A stretch of DNA of 64,000 nucleotides, taken from positions 1 to 64,000 of the forward strand of contig NZ_WMJY01000006.1 of assembly GCF_009711055.1 (NCBI RefSeq), in the 5' to 3' direction. Below the pieces are notes generated by a model that saw only the letters and a list, made by a program, of their open reading frames with translations, did not search any database and had not been told where the DNA came from. Below, one piece after another: positions 45,896 to 54,398 of this stretch. The stretch comes from Myroides pelagicus. Its GTDB lineage: Bacteria; Bacteroidota; Bacteroidia; Flavobacteriales; Flavobacteriaceae. The position numbers were made by a program, and so were the translations under genes. Position 1 is the first letter of the stretch. Each line of letters opens with the position of its first letter.

Positions 45896-46294
45896 ATGGT
45901 TGTAGAAGTAATAATACGAATTGTGAATGTGTTAATTTTCTTGTTTTTATCAGGGATACATATTTATTGGGCTTTTGGTGGTAGATGGGGAGTAGAAGCT
46001 GTACTGCCGAGCAAAGATGGTGTGAAAAAACTGACCCCATCACCTGTAGGAACATTAGTTGTAGCTAGTGGATTGGCATTCTTTTCTGGTGTTAGTGCGA
46101 TTGAGTTAGAGTCGTATCAATGGATGTATTTAGTGGTCGGAATTGTTTTCGGACTGCGCGTGATAGGGGATTTTCGCTATGTAGGTCTATTCAGAAGGGT
46201 AAAAGATAGTGTATTTGCTGAGAAAGACACAGTGATTTTCATTCCTCTTTGTGTTTATTTGTCACTTAGTAATTTGTTTTTGTATTTCTATTAA
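45896..46294 (+). CDS. DUF3995-like four-helix membrane protein
   Basis: 132 residues with about four membrane helices (near residues 5-25, 50-68, 74-92, 112-130). Motifs HIYWAFGGRWG and LRVIGDFRYVGLF match the DUF3995 family, which has no known function. It follows the Crp/Fnr regulator by 112 bases on the same strand. Confidence 0.8.
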   Translation: MVVEVIIRIVNVLIFLFLSGIHIYWAFGGRWGVEAVLPSKDGVKKLTPSPVGTLVVASGLAFFSGVSAIELESYQWMYLVVGIVFGLRVIGDFRYVGLFRRVKDSVFAEKDTVIFIPLCVYLSLSNLFLYFY

Positions 46295-46362
46295 AAATCA
46301 TTGTTTATTAGTGTTAGCTGATATAAGTCAGTTGATTTATGCCGATAATTTGAGTATTTTGA

Positions 46363-46399
46363 AAACGCTTTTAGGAGCGTAAATACGCTAAAAGCGTTT
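46363..46399. repeat. 12-bp perfect inverted repeat before the CoA-transferase gene
   Basis: AAACGCTTTTAG at 46363-46374 and its complement at 46388-46399. A second, shorter palindrome (AGCGT/ACGCT) overlaps the loop and right arm, so two alternative folds are possible. No T run follows on the plus strand, so it is not a simple terminator for the gene upstream. Confidence 0.7.
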
Positions 46400-46422
46400 A
46401 ATCAAATTCAAATACAAATTAT

Positions 46423-47691
46423 ATGAGATATGTTTCCGCAACTGAGGCAGCTAAAGTTGTCAAATCAGGTGATAGAATTTATGTACATGCAGCTGCTGCA
46501 ACCCCTAATATCTTGACAAAGGCAATAAGTGACCGTGCAGAGGAACTGCGCAATGTAGAATTTTGTCATATTCACACAGAAGGACCTGCTCCGTATGCTG
46601 ACCCAGCTTTGGCAGAGAGTTTTCATGTTAATTCTTTTTTTATTGGCAAAAATGTACGACATACCATCGCTGCAGGTAATGGTTCTTATACACCAGTCTT
46701 CTTGAGTGAGGTACCTAACTTGTTTAGAAAAGGAGCATTGAAGGTAAATGTAGTATTAATACAAGTCTCACCACCTGATGAACATGGATTCTGTTCATTG
46801 GGAGTGTCGGTAGAAGCTACGGTTGCTGCAATGGAACATGCAGAGGTAATCATTGCTCAGGTCAATAAATATATGCCTCGCACTTTTGGAGATAGTGTAT
46901 TGCATATTTCTAATATTGATATGGCTGTAGAGTATCATACGCCAATTTATGCGCAGAAGTTAGCTGAAATAACAGCGACAGAGGCGAAGATAGGTGATTA
47001 TGTGGCGTCACTAATAGAAGATGAAAGTACGTTACAGATGGGGATAGGTTCTATTCCAAATGCAGTGCTTTCACGACTAGGCAGCCATAAAAATTTGGGC
47101 TTACATACAGAGATGTTCTCTGATGGTGTGATCGATCTGATCGAGAGTGGTGTGATTAATTGTTCTAGAAAGACTATTGCTAAGGGGCGAGCATTAGCTA
47201 CTTTTTTGATTGGATCAGAACGCCTGTATAAGTTTGTGGATAATAACCCTTTTATTGTGATGAAAGAATCAAGTTATGTCAATGATACTTCAGTGATTAG
47301 ACAGAATCCAAAGGTTGTCGCTATCAATTCAGCGTTAGAGGTTGACTTGACAGGGCAGATTTGTGCTGATTCTTTGGGGGTACATATGTACTCTGGAGTA
47401 GGAGGGCAAATGGACTTTGTGAGAGGGGCATCATTGAGTAAAGGAGGGAAGGCTATTATTGCTTTATCTTCTACTAGTACGAAAGGGCATAATCGAATAG
47501 TTCCTTTCTTGAAGCAAGGAGCGGGAGTGGTGACTACACGTGCACATGCTCAGTATATCGTGACAGAATATGGTATTGCTGATTTGTATGGTAAAAACCT
47601 AAAACAAAGAGCAGAAGCCTTGGTCAATATTGCTCATCCTGATTTTAGAGAGGAAATATTGAAATCGTATTATGATAGCATTAAAAAGTAA
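46423..47691 (+). CDS. Acetyl-CoA hydrolase/transferase family CoA-transferase
   Basis: 422 residues. It belongs to the family of 4-hydroxybutyrate and acetate CoA-transferases. Landmarks are VHAAAATPNIL in the first domain, MGIGSIPNAVLSRL, GLHTEMFSDGVIDLI with the likely catalytic Glu, and MYSGVGGQMDFVRGA near the C terminus. It would exchange CoA between acetyl-CoA and a carboxylate. The substrate is not shown by the sequence. Confidence 0.9.
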   Translation: MRYVSATEAAKVVKSGDRIYVHAAAATPNILTKAISDRAEELRNVEFCHIHTEGPAPYADPALAESFHVNSFFIGKNVRHTIAAGNGSYTPVFLSEVPNLFRKGALKVNVVLIQVSPPDEHGFCSLGVSVEATVAAMEHAEVIIAQVNKYMPRTFGDSVLHISNIDMAVEYHTPIYAQKLAEITATEAKIGDYVASLIEDESTLQMGIGSIPNAVLSRLGSHKNLGLHTEMFSDGVIDLIESGVINCSRKTIAKGRALATFLIGSERLYKFVDNNPFIVMKESSYVNDTSVIRQNPKVVAINSALEVDLTGQICADSLGVHMYSGVGGQMDFVRGASLSKGGKAIIALSSTSTKGHNRIVPFLKQGAGVVTTRAHAQYIVTEYGIADLYGKNLKQRAEALVNIAHPDFREEILKSYYDSIKK

Positions 47692-47694
47692 AAA

Positions 47695-47724
47695 AAAAGC
47701 CTTTTCAACTCAGAAAAGGCTTTT
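47695..47724. terminator. Bidirectional terminator after the CoA-transferase gene
   Basis: 11-bp perfect stem (47695-47705 with 47714-47724), A/T-rich arms, between convergent genes. Confidence 0.85.
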
Positions 47725-47730
47725 GTGTTT

Positions 47731-49179
47731 TTATTTATTTTGATATCCAAATAGTTCGTTTTCTTTGATCATTTGAGATATACCCGCTGGTAGTTGTTGT
47801 TCCCATCCTTCTTCGTTTTCTTGCAACTGTCTTAAAACATCGTGAGAGAAGATACCTAGGTGTTTTTCTTCATAGTCAGTGATGTCAATGATTTGATTGT
47901 GCTTTTTGAAGAATTTGTACAACTCTTTCATTGGTAAATCTACTTTTAAATTTGTAGAGTCAATGATTTGATTGTCGTCATTAAGCATAGGGTATAGATA
48001 AATCATCATGTTTTTTCTAAACAATTTACCAAGTGCTTCTAAAATACCACCTGTTAGATTTGTATAATATTTCTCTTGGAAGATGTTTAATAAGCTACTC
48101 ACACCCATACTCATCGCTATTTTCTGGTCTGTGTATTTGCACAAGTACTCTGTCAACTTGTAGTATTCCTGGAAGTCAGAAATCATAACAGTTTGTCCTA
48201 ACGAACACAATAGCTCGGCGCGGTGTAAGAAGTCAATCTCGTCTAGTGTACCTTCAGCTAATAAGTTAGATAAAGTGATTTCAAAAATAACGGTTGTATT
48301 CTGTCTACTAAGGTTGTTTTCTCTGATAAACAAGTCAATGGATTTCTGAATCATATCCATATTAACGATTGTTACAGGTCTAAAACTACCTCTAAGTACT
48401 AAGATGTTTTGTTTGTATAATACATTAGCAGGTAATTTGCTTAAGCCATCACTTCCAAACATAACAGCGTCAGTCATGTCGTTTTTAACCAATAGTAAGC
48501 TCATTAGTCGGTTATCTACATCTTGGAACATTGGTCCTGAGAAGTTGATGCTGTCGATTTCTATTTGATCTTTATCTAAGTGATCGTATAGGCTGTGTAT
48601 TAGTTTCTTTGGGTTGTGATTTTGGTAGTAAGCACCATATATAAGGTTAACTCCTAAGATTCCTAAAGTTTCTTGTTGTAGTTTAGAGTCCGTTTCTTTG
48701 AATTGGATGTGTAGGACAATTTTACTAAATGCTTGATCAGGTTCTGTTTGGAATTTAATACCAATCCATCCATGTCCTTTATTCTTTTTAGCGTAATCAA
48801 TTGTAGCTACTGTATTAGCATAACTAAAGAATGTTTTACTAGGGTTGTCTTCGCGAATTAAACGATCTTCTAGTTTACGTGTTTCATAGTCGAGCATTTT
48901 GTTTAATCTGCTTTCAGTAACATATCGACCATCTTCTTCTACAGAGTAGATAGCATCACTAAATACTTTGTCATAAGCAGACATTGCTTTTGCAATGGTA
49001 CGCGATGATCCTCCAGCACGGAAGAAGTGTCTTACTGTCTCTTGTCCTGCTCCAATTTCTGCAAAGGTTCCGTATATATTGTTGTTCAGGTTTATACGCA
49101 ATGCTTTGTCGGAGATAGCTGGTTGATGTTCAATTAATCTATCTCCTTCTAGTACTAGGTCTTCTGCAAATTTATTCAT
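47731..49179 (-). CDS. Conserved protein of unknown function (482 residues)
   Basis: 482 residues, no signal peptide or membrane helix. The N-terminal region has a conserved segment GTFAEIGAGQETVRHFFRAGG followed by SSRTIAKAMSAYD (shown in two parts), and GWIGIKFQTEP further on. I recognise the pattern as a widespread conserved family, but I cannot name a reaction; related entries carry conflicting and probably wrong names in databases. The promoter element at 49196-49203 and the divergent MBL gene suggest it is a monocistronic unit. Confidence 0.75.
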   Translation of the reverse strand: MNKFAEDLVLEGDRLIEHQPAISDKALRINLNNNIYGTFAEIGAGQETVRHFFRAGGSSRTIAKAMSAYDKVFSDAIYSVEEDGRYVTESRLNKMLDYETRKLEDRLIREDNPSKTFFSYANTVATIDYAKKNKGHGWIGIKFQTEPDQAFSKIVLHIQFKETDSKLQQETLGILGVNLIYGAYYQNHNPKKLIHSLYDHLDKDQIEIDSINFSGPMFQDVDNRLMSLLLVKNDMTDAVMFGSDGLSKLPANVLYKQNILVLRGSFRPVTIVNMDMIQKSIDLFIRENNLSRQNTTVIFEITLSNLLAEGTLDEIDFLHRAELLCSLGQTVMISDFQEYYKLTEYLCKYTDQKIAMSMGVSSLLNIFQEKYYTNLTGGILEALGKLFRKNMMIYLYPMLNDDNQIIDSTNLKVDLPMKELYKFFKKHNQIIDITDYEEKHLGIFSHDVLRQLQENEEGWEQQLPAGISQMIKENELFGYQNK

Positions 49180-49195
49180 TGATTAGCTTTTTAAA

Positions 49196-49203
49196 CAAAC
49201 GTA
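49196..49203 (-). promoter_or_regulatory. -7 element of the conserved-unknown gene
   Basis: TACGTTTG on the minus strand, 17 bases before the start codon. Confidence 0.5.
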
Positions 49204-49235
49204 ACAAATATCGTACAAGAAAAAAAGATAAACCT

Positions 49236-49243
49236 TATTTTTG
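49236..49243 (+). promoter_or_regulatory. -7 element of the MBL hydrolase gene
   Basis: TATTTTTG, 17 bases before the TTG start codon at 49261. Confidence 0.5.
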
Positions 49244-49260
49244 TAATAAATTTTTATATT

Positions 49261-50025
49261 TTGGAAGTATACTTTTTAGGGACAGGCACCTCACAAGGAG
49301 TGCCAATCATAGGAATCGATCATCCAGTAGCACATAGTATAGATAAAAGGGATAAAAGACTTCGTACTTCTGTCTTGATTAAGTGGGATGATGTAACGCT
49401 AATGATTGACTGTGGACCAGATTTTAGACAGCAAATGTTGACTGCTGAATGCAATTATCTGGACGCTATACTGTTTACACACGAGCACGCTGATCACATA
49501 GCAGGATTAGACGAAATACGTCCATTGACAATTTTACACGGTGATTTACCTCTATATGCTTCTGAGCAAGTAATGGAAGCATTGAAGAAACGATATGATT
49601 ATATATTCACAGAAATAGATAGGTATCCAGGAGCTCCTTCTGTTGAGCAACATATCATATCGGGTGGAGAGCCTTTTACGATCAAAGGAAAAGAGATACA
49701 AGCTATAGATATTCTACATGGTTCACTTCCAATCTTGGGTTTTCGTTTAGGAGAGTTGGTTTATATTACAGATGCAAAATACATTAGTCAAATTGAGCGT
49801 GAAAAGATAAGAGGATGTAAGGTTTTAATCGTTAATGCCTTGCGTATTAAAGAACACCCTACACACTTTAACTTAGATGAGGCACTAGCTTTTATAGAAG
49901 ATATAGCTCCCGAACAGACGTATTTGACTCATATCGCTCAAGATTTAGGATTTCATGCGGAAGTAGAGAATATCTTGCCAAAAAATGTATATTTGGCGTT
50001 CGATAATTTACGAATAGAAATTTAA
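49261..50025 (+). CDS. MBL-fold metallo-hydrolase (PhnP-like)
   Basis: 254 residues. The beginning VYFLGTGTSQGVPIIG and the metal motif LFTHEHADHIAGLDEIR mark a metallo-beta-lactamase fold phosphodiesterase related to PhnP. MIDCGPDFRQQ, VYITDAKYIS and THFNLDEAL supply further ligands. A TTG start is required: in-frame upstream codons include no ATG before the promoter, and the conserved strand starts right after it. The gene is followed 12 bases later by two small envelope-protein genes. Confidence 0.9.
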   Translation: MEVYFLGTGTSQGVPIIGIDHPVAHSIDKRDKRLRTSVLIKWDDVTLMIDCGPDFRQQMLTAECNYLDAILFTHEHADHIAGLDEIRPLTILHGDLPLYASEQVMEALKKRYDYIFTEIDRYPGAPSVEQHIISGGEPFTIKGKEIQAIDILHGSLPILGFRLGELVYITDAKYISQIEREKIRGCKVLIVNALRIKEHPTHFNLDEALAFIEDIAPEQTYLTHIAQDLGFHAEVENILPKNVYLAFDNLRIEI

Positions 50026-50037
50026 ATACCCCAAATA

Positions 50038-50532
50038 ATGAGACATAAAGCGTTCTTTTACCTGTTTTTATTTTCGTTGCTAATCGTAGTACTCTTGTAT
50101 GCGAACAATAAAAATATGTATAAAGCGGAAGCTAGAAAGATTGAAATTGCCCATAAGCGTATTGATATAGTACGTGATTCATTAAAAGCTGCGAAGGCAG
50201 ATCTTATTGAGGCAAAGTATTTTTCGTTAGAAAACAATGCAGATGCGCAAGAATATTTTAACTATAAAACTTTAGATAAGGATATTGTCCGTATAAAGGA
50301 AGAAGTATTAGCCTTAAATCATCAAGAAGATGGTAATCCTTTAGTTCCTTATGGAAAAATAAATGGAGAAAAATGTATCGTTAATAAGATAGAGGTTCTA
50401 AACCACCGTTGGTTAATTGCTGAGTTCTATGCTGGTGATTTAAGAGGTGAGGTGTTGGTTAAGTATTTCTTTAATCCAGAAAAGCCGACTACCTTTGACA
50501 GTATAGAGACTGTGTTGTATAATAAAAAATAA
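50038..50532 (+). CDS. Membrane-anchored protein of unknown function
   Basis: 164 residues. One N-terminal hydrophobic segment (about 5-22) acts as a signal anchor. It is followed by a charged helical region (about 28-65; KAEARKIEIAHKRIDIVRDS) and a soluble C-terminal part. No family is recognised. It sits between the MBL gene and a lipoprotein gene with 11-12 base gaps, which suggests an operon. Confidence 0.65.
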   Translation: MRHKAFFYLFLFSLLIVVLLYANNKNMYKAEARKIEIAHKRIDIVRDSLKAAKADLIEAKYFSLENNADAQEYFNYKTLDKDIVRIKEEVLALNHQEDGNPLVPYGKINGEKCIVNKIEVLNHRWLIAEFYAGDLRGEVLVKYFFNPEKPTTFDSIETVLYNKK

Positions 50533-50543
50533 GGATTTATTGT

Positions 50544-51080
50544 ATGAGAATAGTATTAGGTTTTTTATTTTTAGTGAGTTTTTCTCTTGTTTCATGTGAC
50601 TTTATCAATAAGAAACAAAACGATGAGCAGGAGTCTTCAGTGGTTTTTACTAACGGGAGTCGTACAATAGTAGGGGAAGAAGATGAAGATGGTTGTGCGT
50701 ACTCGGCGGCTTATCGTTGGAGTAAGATAAAAAAAGATTGTATTAGACCTTATGAGCACGGTTTTAGACTAAATCCTATTGAAGTGAACCAAAGCAGTGA
50801 TAGCGTCATAGCAGAAGCTAATGATATTGATGAAAATCAAGTGAGCTGTTTTATTGTGCTTAGTGATGATAAGCAATTAGCCGAAGTTTTTTTGCCAGAT
50901 ACAGAGAAACAAAGTATTTTGCTTGAGGTGAAAAATCTTGCAGGAGTTTATAGTAATGAAGGTTGGGAATTAGATACTCGTCGTGATATGATGTTGAGAT
51001 ACAAAGATGAGCCAATGTTTGTGTCTGCAAAAACGATTGAACTAAATATCATAAGTTCAGATCAAGGTTTAGAAGAATAA
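50544..51080 (+). CDS. Putative lipoprotein of unknown function
   Basis: 178 residues. Residues 1-17 form a signal peptide ending in LVS-C, so Cys18 is likely lipidated. A spacer rich in Lys, Asn, Asp and Glu follows. The mature domain contains GCAYSAAYRWSKIKKDC, with cysteines at about residues 52 and 66. No family is recognised. It is the last gene of the three-gene run and ends at a shared terminator. Confidence 0.7.
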   Translation: MRIVLGFLFLVSFSLVSCDFINKKQNDEQESSVVFTNGSRTIVGEEDEDGCAYSAAYRWSKIKKDCIRPYEHGFRLNPIEVNQSSDSVIAEANDIDENQVSCFIVLSDDKQLAEVFLPDTEKQSILLEVKNLAGVYSNEGWELDTRRDMMLRYKDEPMFVSAKTIELNIISSDQGLEE

Positions 51081-51115
51081 TAATTAAGCTTTTAAAAGGC
51101 TTTCTTAATAAGGGA

Positions 51116-51153
51116 AAAAAAGGGAATAATGTCTTTTCATTATTCCCTTTTTT
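51116..51153. terminator. Bidirectional terminator between the lipoprotein and the esterase gene
   Basis: 16-bp perfect stem (51116-51131 with 51138-51153) and a 6-base loop; A-rich left arm, T-rich right arm. Confidence 0.87.
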
Positions 51154-51160
51154 GTATCTG

Positions 51161-51817
51161 TTACTCTTGTTCTAAGAAGTCTTTGAAATCTTTGAAGTTT
51201 AGTGGGTGAACGCCATGGCCTACTGGGTATTCTTTGTATTGATGGTCTATGTTTAGACTTTTGAGAATAGTAGGTGTTCTTCTTGCCCAATCAATAGGAA
51301 TTACTTGATCAACAGTTCCGTGAGAAGCAAATAATTGAAGGTTGTTCAAGTTGCTGTCTTTATAGTTTGGTACTATGATGTTTTCATTAAAGTATCCACT
51401 TAGCGCAACTACTTTGTTTACCTTATTGGGGTATGATAAAGCAATAGCGTAGCTCAAGATAGCTCCCTGGCTAAATCCAACTAGATTAACCTTTTGATTA
51501 TCTATAGGGTACTTTTGAATTAATTCATCAATAAAACGGACGATTAAATCTCTAGATTCGATTGCTTGGCTGTCATCTGAAAACTTGTTCGCCTCTGCGT
51601 CAAAGTGTATTGCGTACCAAGCATATCCGTATGGTGGTACGGGGTAAGGTGCTCTAGCAGAAACAATATAATATTCGTCAGATAGTTCGGAAGCAAAGGA
51701 GAATAAGTCTTCTTCGTTACTGCCATAGCCGTGTAATAAAAGAATTAAAGGATTGTTTTCCTCTTTGATTTTAGGTTCTTGTATTAGGTATGGAATGGAA
51801 AGTGAAGTGTCTAACAT
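51161..51817 (-). CDS. Phospholipase/carboxylesterase family hydrolase
   Basis: 218 residues. An alpha/beta hydrolase: LLLHGYGSNEEDLFSFA at the oxyanion hole, VGFSQGAILSYA with the nucleophile Ser, SHGTVDQVIPIDWA with the Asp, and PVGHGVHPLNF with the His. It resembles cytoplasmic carboxylesterases of the YpfH/AB hydrolase 2 type. It is the last gene of an operon with a Tic20-like protein and a dihydroorotase-like protein (3-base and 7-base gaps). Confidence 0.88.
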   Translation of the reverse strand: MLDTSLSIPYLIQEPKIKEENNPLILLLHGYGSNEEDLFSFASELSDEYYIVSARAPYPVPPYGYAWYAIHFDAEANKFSDDSQAIESRDLIVRFIDELIQKYPIDNQKVNLVGFSQGAILSYAIALSYPNKVNKVVALSGYFNENIIVPNYKDSNLNNLQLFASHGTVDQVIPIDWARRTPTILKSLNIDHQYKEYPVGHGVHPLNFKDFKDFLEQE

Positions 51818-51820
51818 AGA

Positions 51821-52189
51821 TTAGGCTGATAATTTATTAAACCATTTTTGAAAGTAAACTCCTACAGTAGGAAGTACTTTAATTTCATTACTTAGGGCTC
51901 CAACAAAGCTAAATACCCATAAGATAAAGAAGCATAAGAAGAATGCAGAGGTAATCATCCATGAATCAAACATTCCTACAAAATATGCTAAGGCATAGAA
52001 TAGGAGGTGAACTCCAAATGCTTGTTTAATATAAAAGCCTGCGTATTTGTTTTTTTGATCCATATTCATGAATATGGCAATAAGACAGCCGATAACTGTA
52101 ATGTGAGCTATTACCGCCATCGTTTTACCATCTTTTACTTCTTGAGCAGGGATGAATAGTTTAGTATCGTTTTTCCTTGAATCTTGCAT
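51821..52189 (-). CDS. DUF4870/Tic20-like membrane protein
   Basis: 122 residues. It has three membrane segments after a charged N-terminal region (KTMAVIAHITVIGCLIAIF, AGFYIKQAFGVHLLFYALAY, and SAFFLCFFILWVFSFVGAL). YAGFYIKQAFG is the family signature. The role is unknown; it lies between the dihydroorotase-like gene and the esterase gene, an arrangement I recall from other flavobacteria. Confidence 0.8.
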   Translation of the reverse strand: MQDSRKNDTKLFIPAQEVKDGKTMAVIAHITVIGCLIAIFMNMDQKNKYAGFYIKQAFGVHLLFYALAYFVGMFDSWMITSAFFLCFFILWVFSFVGALSNEIKVLPTVGVYFQKWFNKLSA

Positions 52190-52196
52190 AATTTAT

Positions 52197-53459
52197 TTAT
52201 TCTTTGTTCAACGTGATTAAGTTGTTGTTAATACACCCTAATACTTTTCCTTTCATATTGAAATTTAGGAAAGCTGAATTATGTGATTTAGATAGAATAT
52301 TTGTTTTTGTAAATGTATTCTCTCCTGTTGTAACAAAAAGAGATAAGTTTGCTTTTTCTCCTTCTTTTATTTGTACTGTTGGTAATTGAAATAATACTCT
52401 TGCTTTCGTTAGTTTGTCTACGATTACTTCAACTGGTAATACCGTGTTTAATGCTGTAAAGGCACTCTCTAGTCCGATAGTACCAAAAGAAGCTTTGTCA
52501 AACTCTAGTTTTTTGTGTTCTATGTCAAGAGGATTGTGTTCAGAAGTGATGCAGTCAATCGTACCATCAATAACAGCATTGATTAGCGCTTGTCTTGTTG
52601 CTTCATCTCTCAATGGAGGCAGTACTTTAAACCTTGTGTCGAACTCGTTTAGTCGTTCATCTGTTAATGTTAAGTGATGTACAGCTACACTACATGTCAC
52701 AGCAAGTCCTTTCTTCTTAGCATCTTTTATTAGTTCAATGGATTTGATTGTAGAGATTGTAGGAATGTGTAGTTTACCTCCTGTGTATTCTAATAAGAAT
52801 AAGTTGCGTGCAACTTGTATCTCTTCTGCTAGGCAAGGAATACCTTTTAGTCCTAGTTTAGTGCTTTCGATTCCTTCATTAGCTACTCCTTTTCCTTGAA
52901 TCTGATTATCTGAAGAATAAGCAATTACTAAACCATCAAAGTCTTGAACGTATTGTAGAGCAATCTTTAGAACATTTGAACTTGTAATGTCCTTTTTGTA
53001 GTCTCCAAAAGCAATAGCACCTGCGTTCTGCATATCGTAAAGCTCTGCAAGGTCAGTTCCTTGAGCGTTGACAGTAAGTGTACCAATTGGGAATACTTCT
53101 GTAGTAGCTCCAAAGCTTTTGTGTTTGATGAAATTAACAATGGTTTGATTGTCTGTAATAGGGTTGTTATTCGGTTCTATTGCCACCTGTGTAAAACCAC
53201 TTTTAGCAGCTACATCTAAACCGTGTTGTATGTTTTCTCTCTCTTCAAAACCAGGCTCTCCAAAACATACTGAAGAGTCAAACCATCCTTGAGATACGTG
53301 TAGATCTTCTTTCTCAACTACGATAGTAGTATTGTCTGTATGCTCAATAGAATCTGCAATCTTTGTTATGATCCCATTGTTGATTTGTATGTCAACCACT
53401 GTATTGTGATGAGTGCTTGTGGGATCGATTACTCTAGCTTTCTTTAAAAGAATATTCAT
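52197..53459 (-). CDS. pyrC: Dihydroorotase-like amidohydrolase with altered metal site
   Basis: 420 residues. The overall layout matches class I dihydroorotase: the loop GEPGFEERENIQHGLDVAA, the PNNNPITDN substrate region, and LPPLRDEATRQAL followed by GTIDCITSEHNP. However, the metal-binding D-x-H-x-H reads Asp61-Ser62-Ser63-Val64-Cys65; HCED reads Tyr181-Ser-Ser-Asp; the second His of the CHVST motif is Thr234; and the Asp of TDHAPH is Glu307. It therefore looks like a pseudo-dihydroorotase. The family members of this type may bind aspartate carbamoyltransferase without catalysis, as PyrC' does in Pseudomonas. It heads an operon with the Tic20-like and esterase genes. Confidence 0.8.
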   Translation of the reverse strand: MNILLKKARVIDPTSTHHNTVVDIQINNGIITKIADSIEHTDNTTIVVEKEDLHVSQGWFDSSVCFGEPGFEERENIQHGLDVAAKSGFTQVAIEPNNNPITDNQTIVNFIKHKSFGATTEVFPIGTLTVNAQGTDLAELYDMQNAGAIAFGDYKKDITSSNVLKIALQYVQDFDGLVIAYSSDNQIQGKGVANEGIESTKLGLKGIPCLAEEIQVARNLFLLEYTGGKLHIPTISTIKSIELIKDAKKKGLAVTCSVAVHHLTLTDERLNEFDTRFKVLPPLRDEATRQALINAVIDGTIDCITSEHNPLDIEHKKLEFDKASFGTIGLESAFTALNTVLPVEVIVDKLTKARVLFQLPTVQIKEGEKANLSLFVTTGENTFTKTNILSKSHNSAFLNFNMKGKVLGCINNNLITLNKE

Positions 53460-53501
53460 TGTGTTTGGTTATTTTTAATTGATGATGTGTCGTTATTCTT
53501 G

Positions 53502-53509
53502 CAAAAGTA
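53502..53509 (-). promoter_or_regulatory. -7 element of the dihydroorotase-like operon
   Basis: TACTTTTG on the minus strand, 42 bases before the start codon. Confidence 0.5.
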
Positions 53510-53564
53510 CTTTAATTTTTAATATGTGTATAGTTCTGCAAAATATTTAGTTTAGGTATAAAAA

Positions 53565-53589
53565 AATACATCTATTAAATAGATGTATT
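53565..53589 (-). terminator. Stem-loop at the end of the carboxypeptidase-regulatory-like protein gene
   Basis: 12-bp complementary arms (53565-53576 with 53578-53589) around a minimal centre, followed on the minus strand by T6. It overlaps the gene's last codons. Confidence 0.75.
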
Positions 53590-54330
53590 CTTTGATTTGC
53601 TAGACAATACTTTTGAGCTATTAAAGCAATCATTTAAAGCTTGATAGATCTGAAAGTCTGTCGCAGTATAAATAAATTTATCACTATAGCTACAATTTTG
53701 AAGAGTTGTTACAATATCTTCTCTAGTAATATCAAGGAGACCACATACGATTTCTCTATCGTATCTCGTCTGCATTAATGCAATCATATTCTGATCCTCT
53801 TTGATAGCTTCAAGCTTTTTTAGTTTTTTGTCTTTGCCCTTGAATAGGTTATAGACTGCATCTACTGGACTATAAAAGCTTCCGATAGCTGTACCGTAGT
53901 AAGGGGTTCCGTTGTTTCTGTAGAAGTTGAAGTTCATCTTGTCGTTTAGCTCCAATAGTTTGGTGTCAACTTCTAGAACTCCTGTAAGGTCAAATCGTTT
54001 GATTACAATTTCATCAAGTACAATTGATTGCTCTTCAAAGTATATTTTTAGATTTTCATTATTAACCCAATCGTTAGTTACTTTTAGCTTGATTGGTACG
54101 TAACCAGGGTATGATATATGAATAGAGTCATTCACTTTTGCAGGAACGGAAAACGAACCGTCTCGTTTACTTACAGTACCTTTTACTTGAGTGATGTTAA
54201 TTACATTTACGTCATCGACTGGCAAGAATGATTTGTCGTGAAGAATTGTTCCTTTTACTTCCGTTTTTGTTTGTGCAAGAGATGTAAAAGTGCCTAGTAT
54301 TAGGCATAAAAAAACTGTAAAATTTCTCAT
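53575..54330 (-). CDS. Exported protein with carboxypeptidase regulatory-like domain
   Basis: 251 residues. Residues 1-19 are a signal peptide (FTVFLCLILGTFTSLAQ). Residues ~25-105 form a CarboxypepD_reg-like beta-sandwich (VKGTILHDKSFLPVDDVNV, TVSKRDGSFSVPA), the type that often precedes TonB-dependent receptors, but no beta-barrel follows. The C-terminal ~140 residues are unrecognised. It may be anchored in or associated with the envelope. Confidence 0.75.
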   Translation of the reverse strand: MRNFTVFLCLILGTFTSLAQTKTEVKGTILHDKSFLPVDDVNVINITQVKGTVSKRDGSFSVPAKVNDSIHISYPGYVPIKLKVTNDWVNNENLKIYFEEQSIVLDEIVIKRFDLTGVLEVDTKLLELNDKMNFNFYRNNGTPYYGTAIGSFYSPVDAVYNLFKGKDKKLKKLEAIKEDQNMIALMQTRYDREIVCGLLDITREDIVTTLQNCSYSDKFIYTATDFQIYQALNDCFNSSKVLSSKSKNTSI

Positions 54331-54398
54331 ATTTTTAAGATTGCCTAAAAATAAAAGATATTTTACAGTTTTACATGCTATTTCAAAAAAATTAACAA

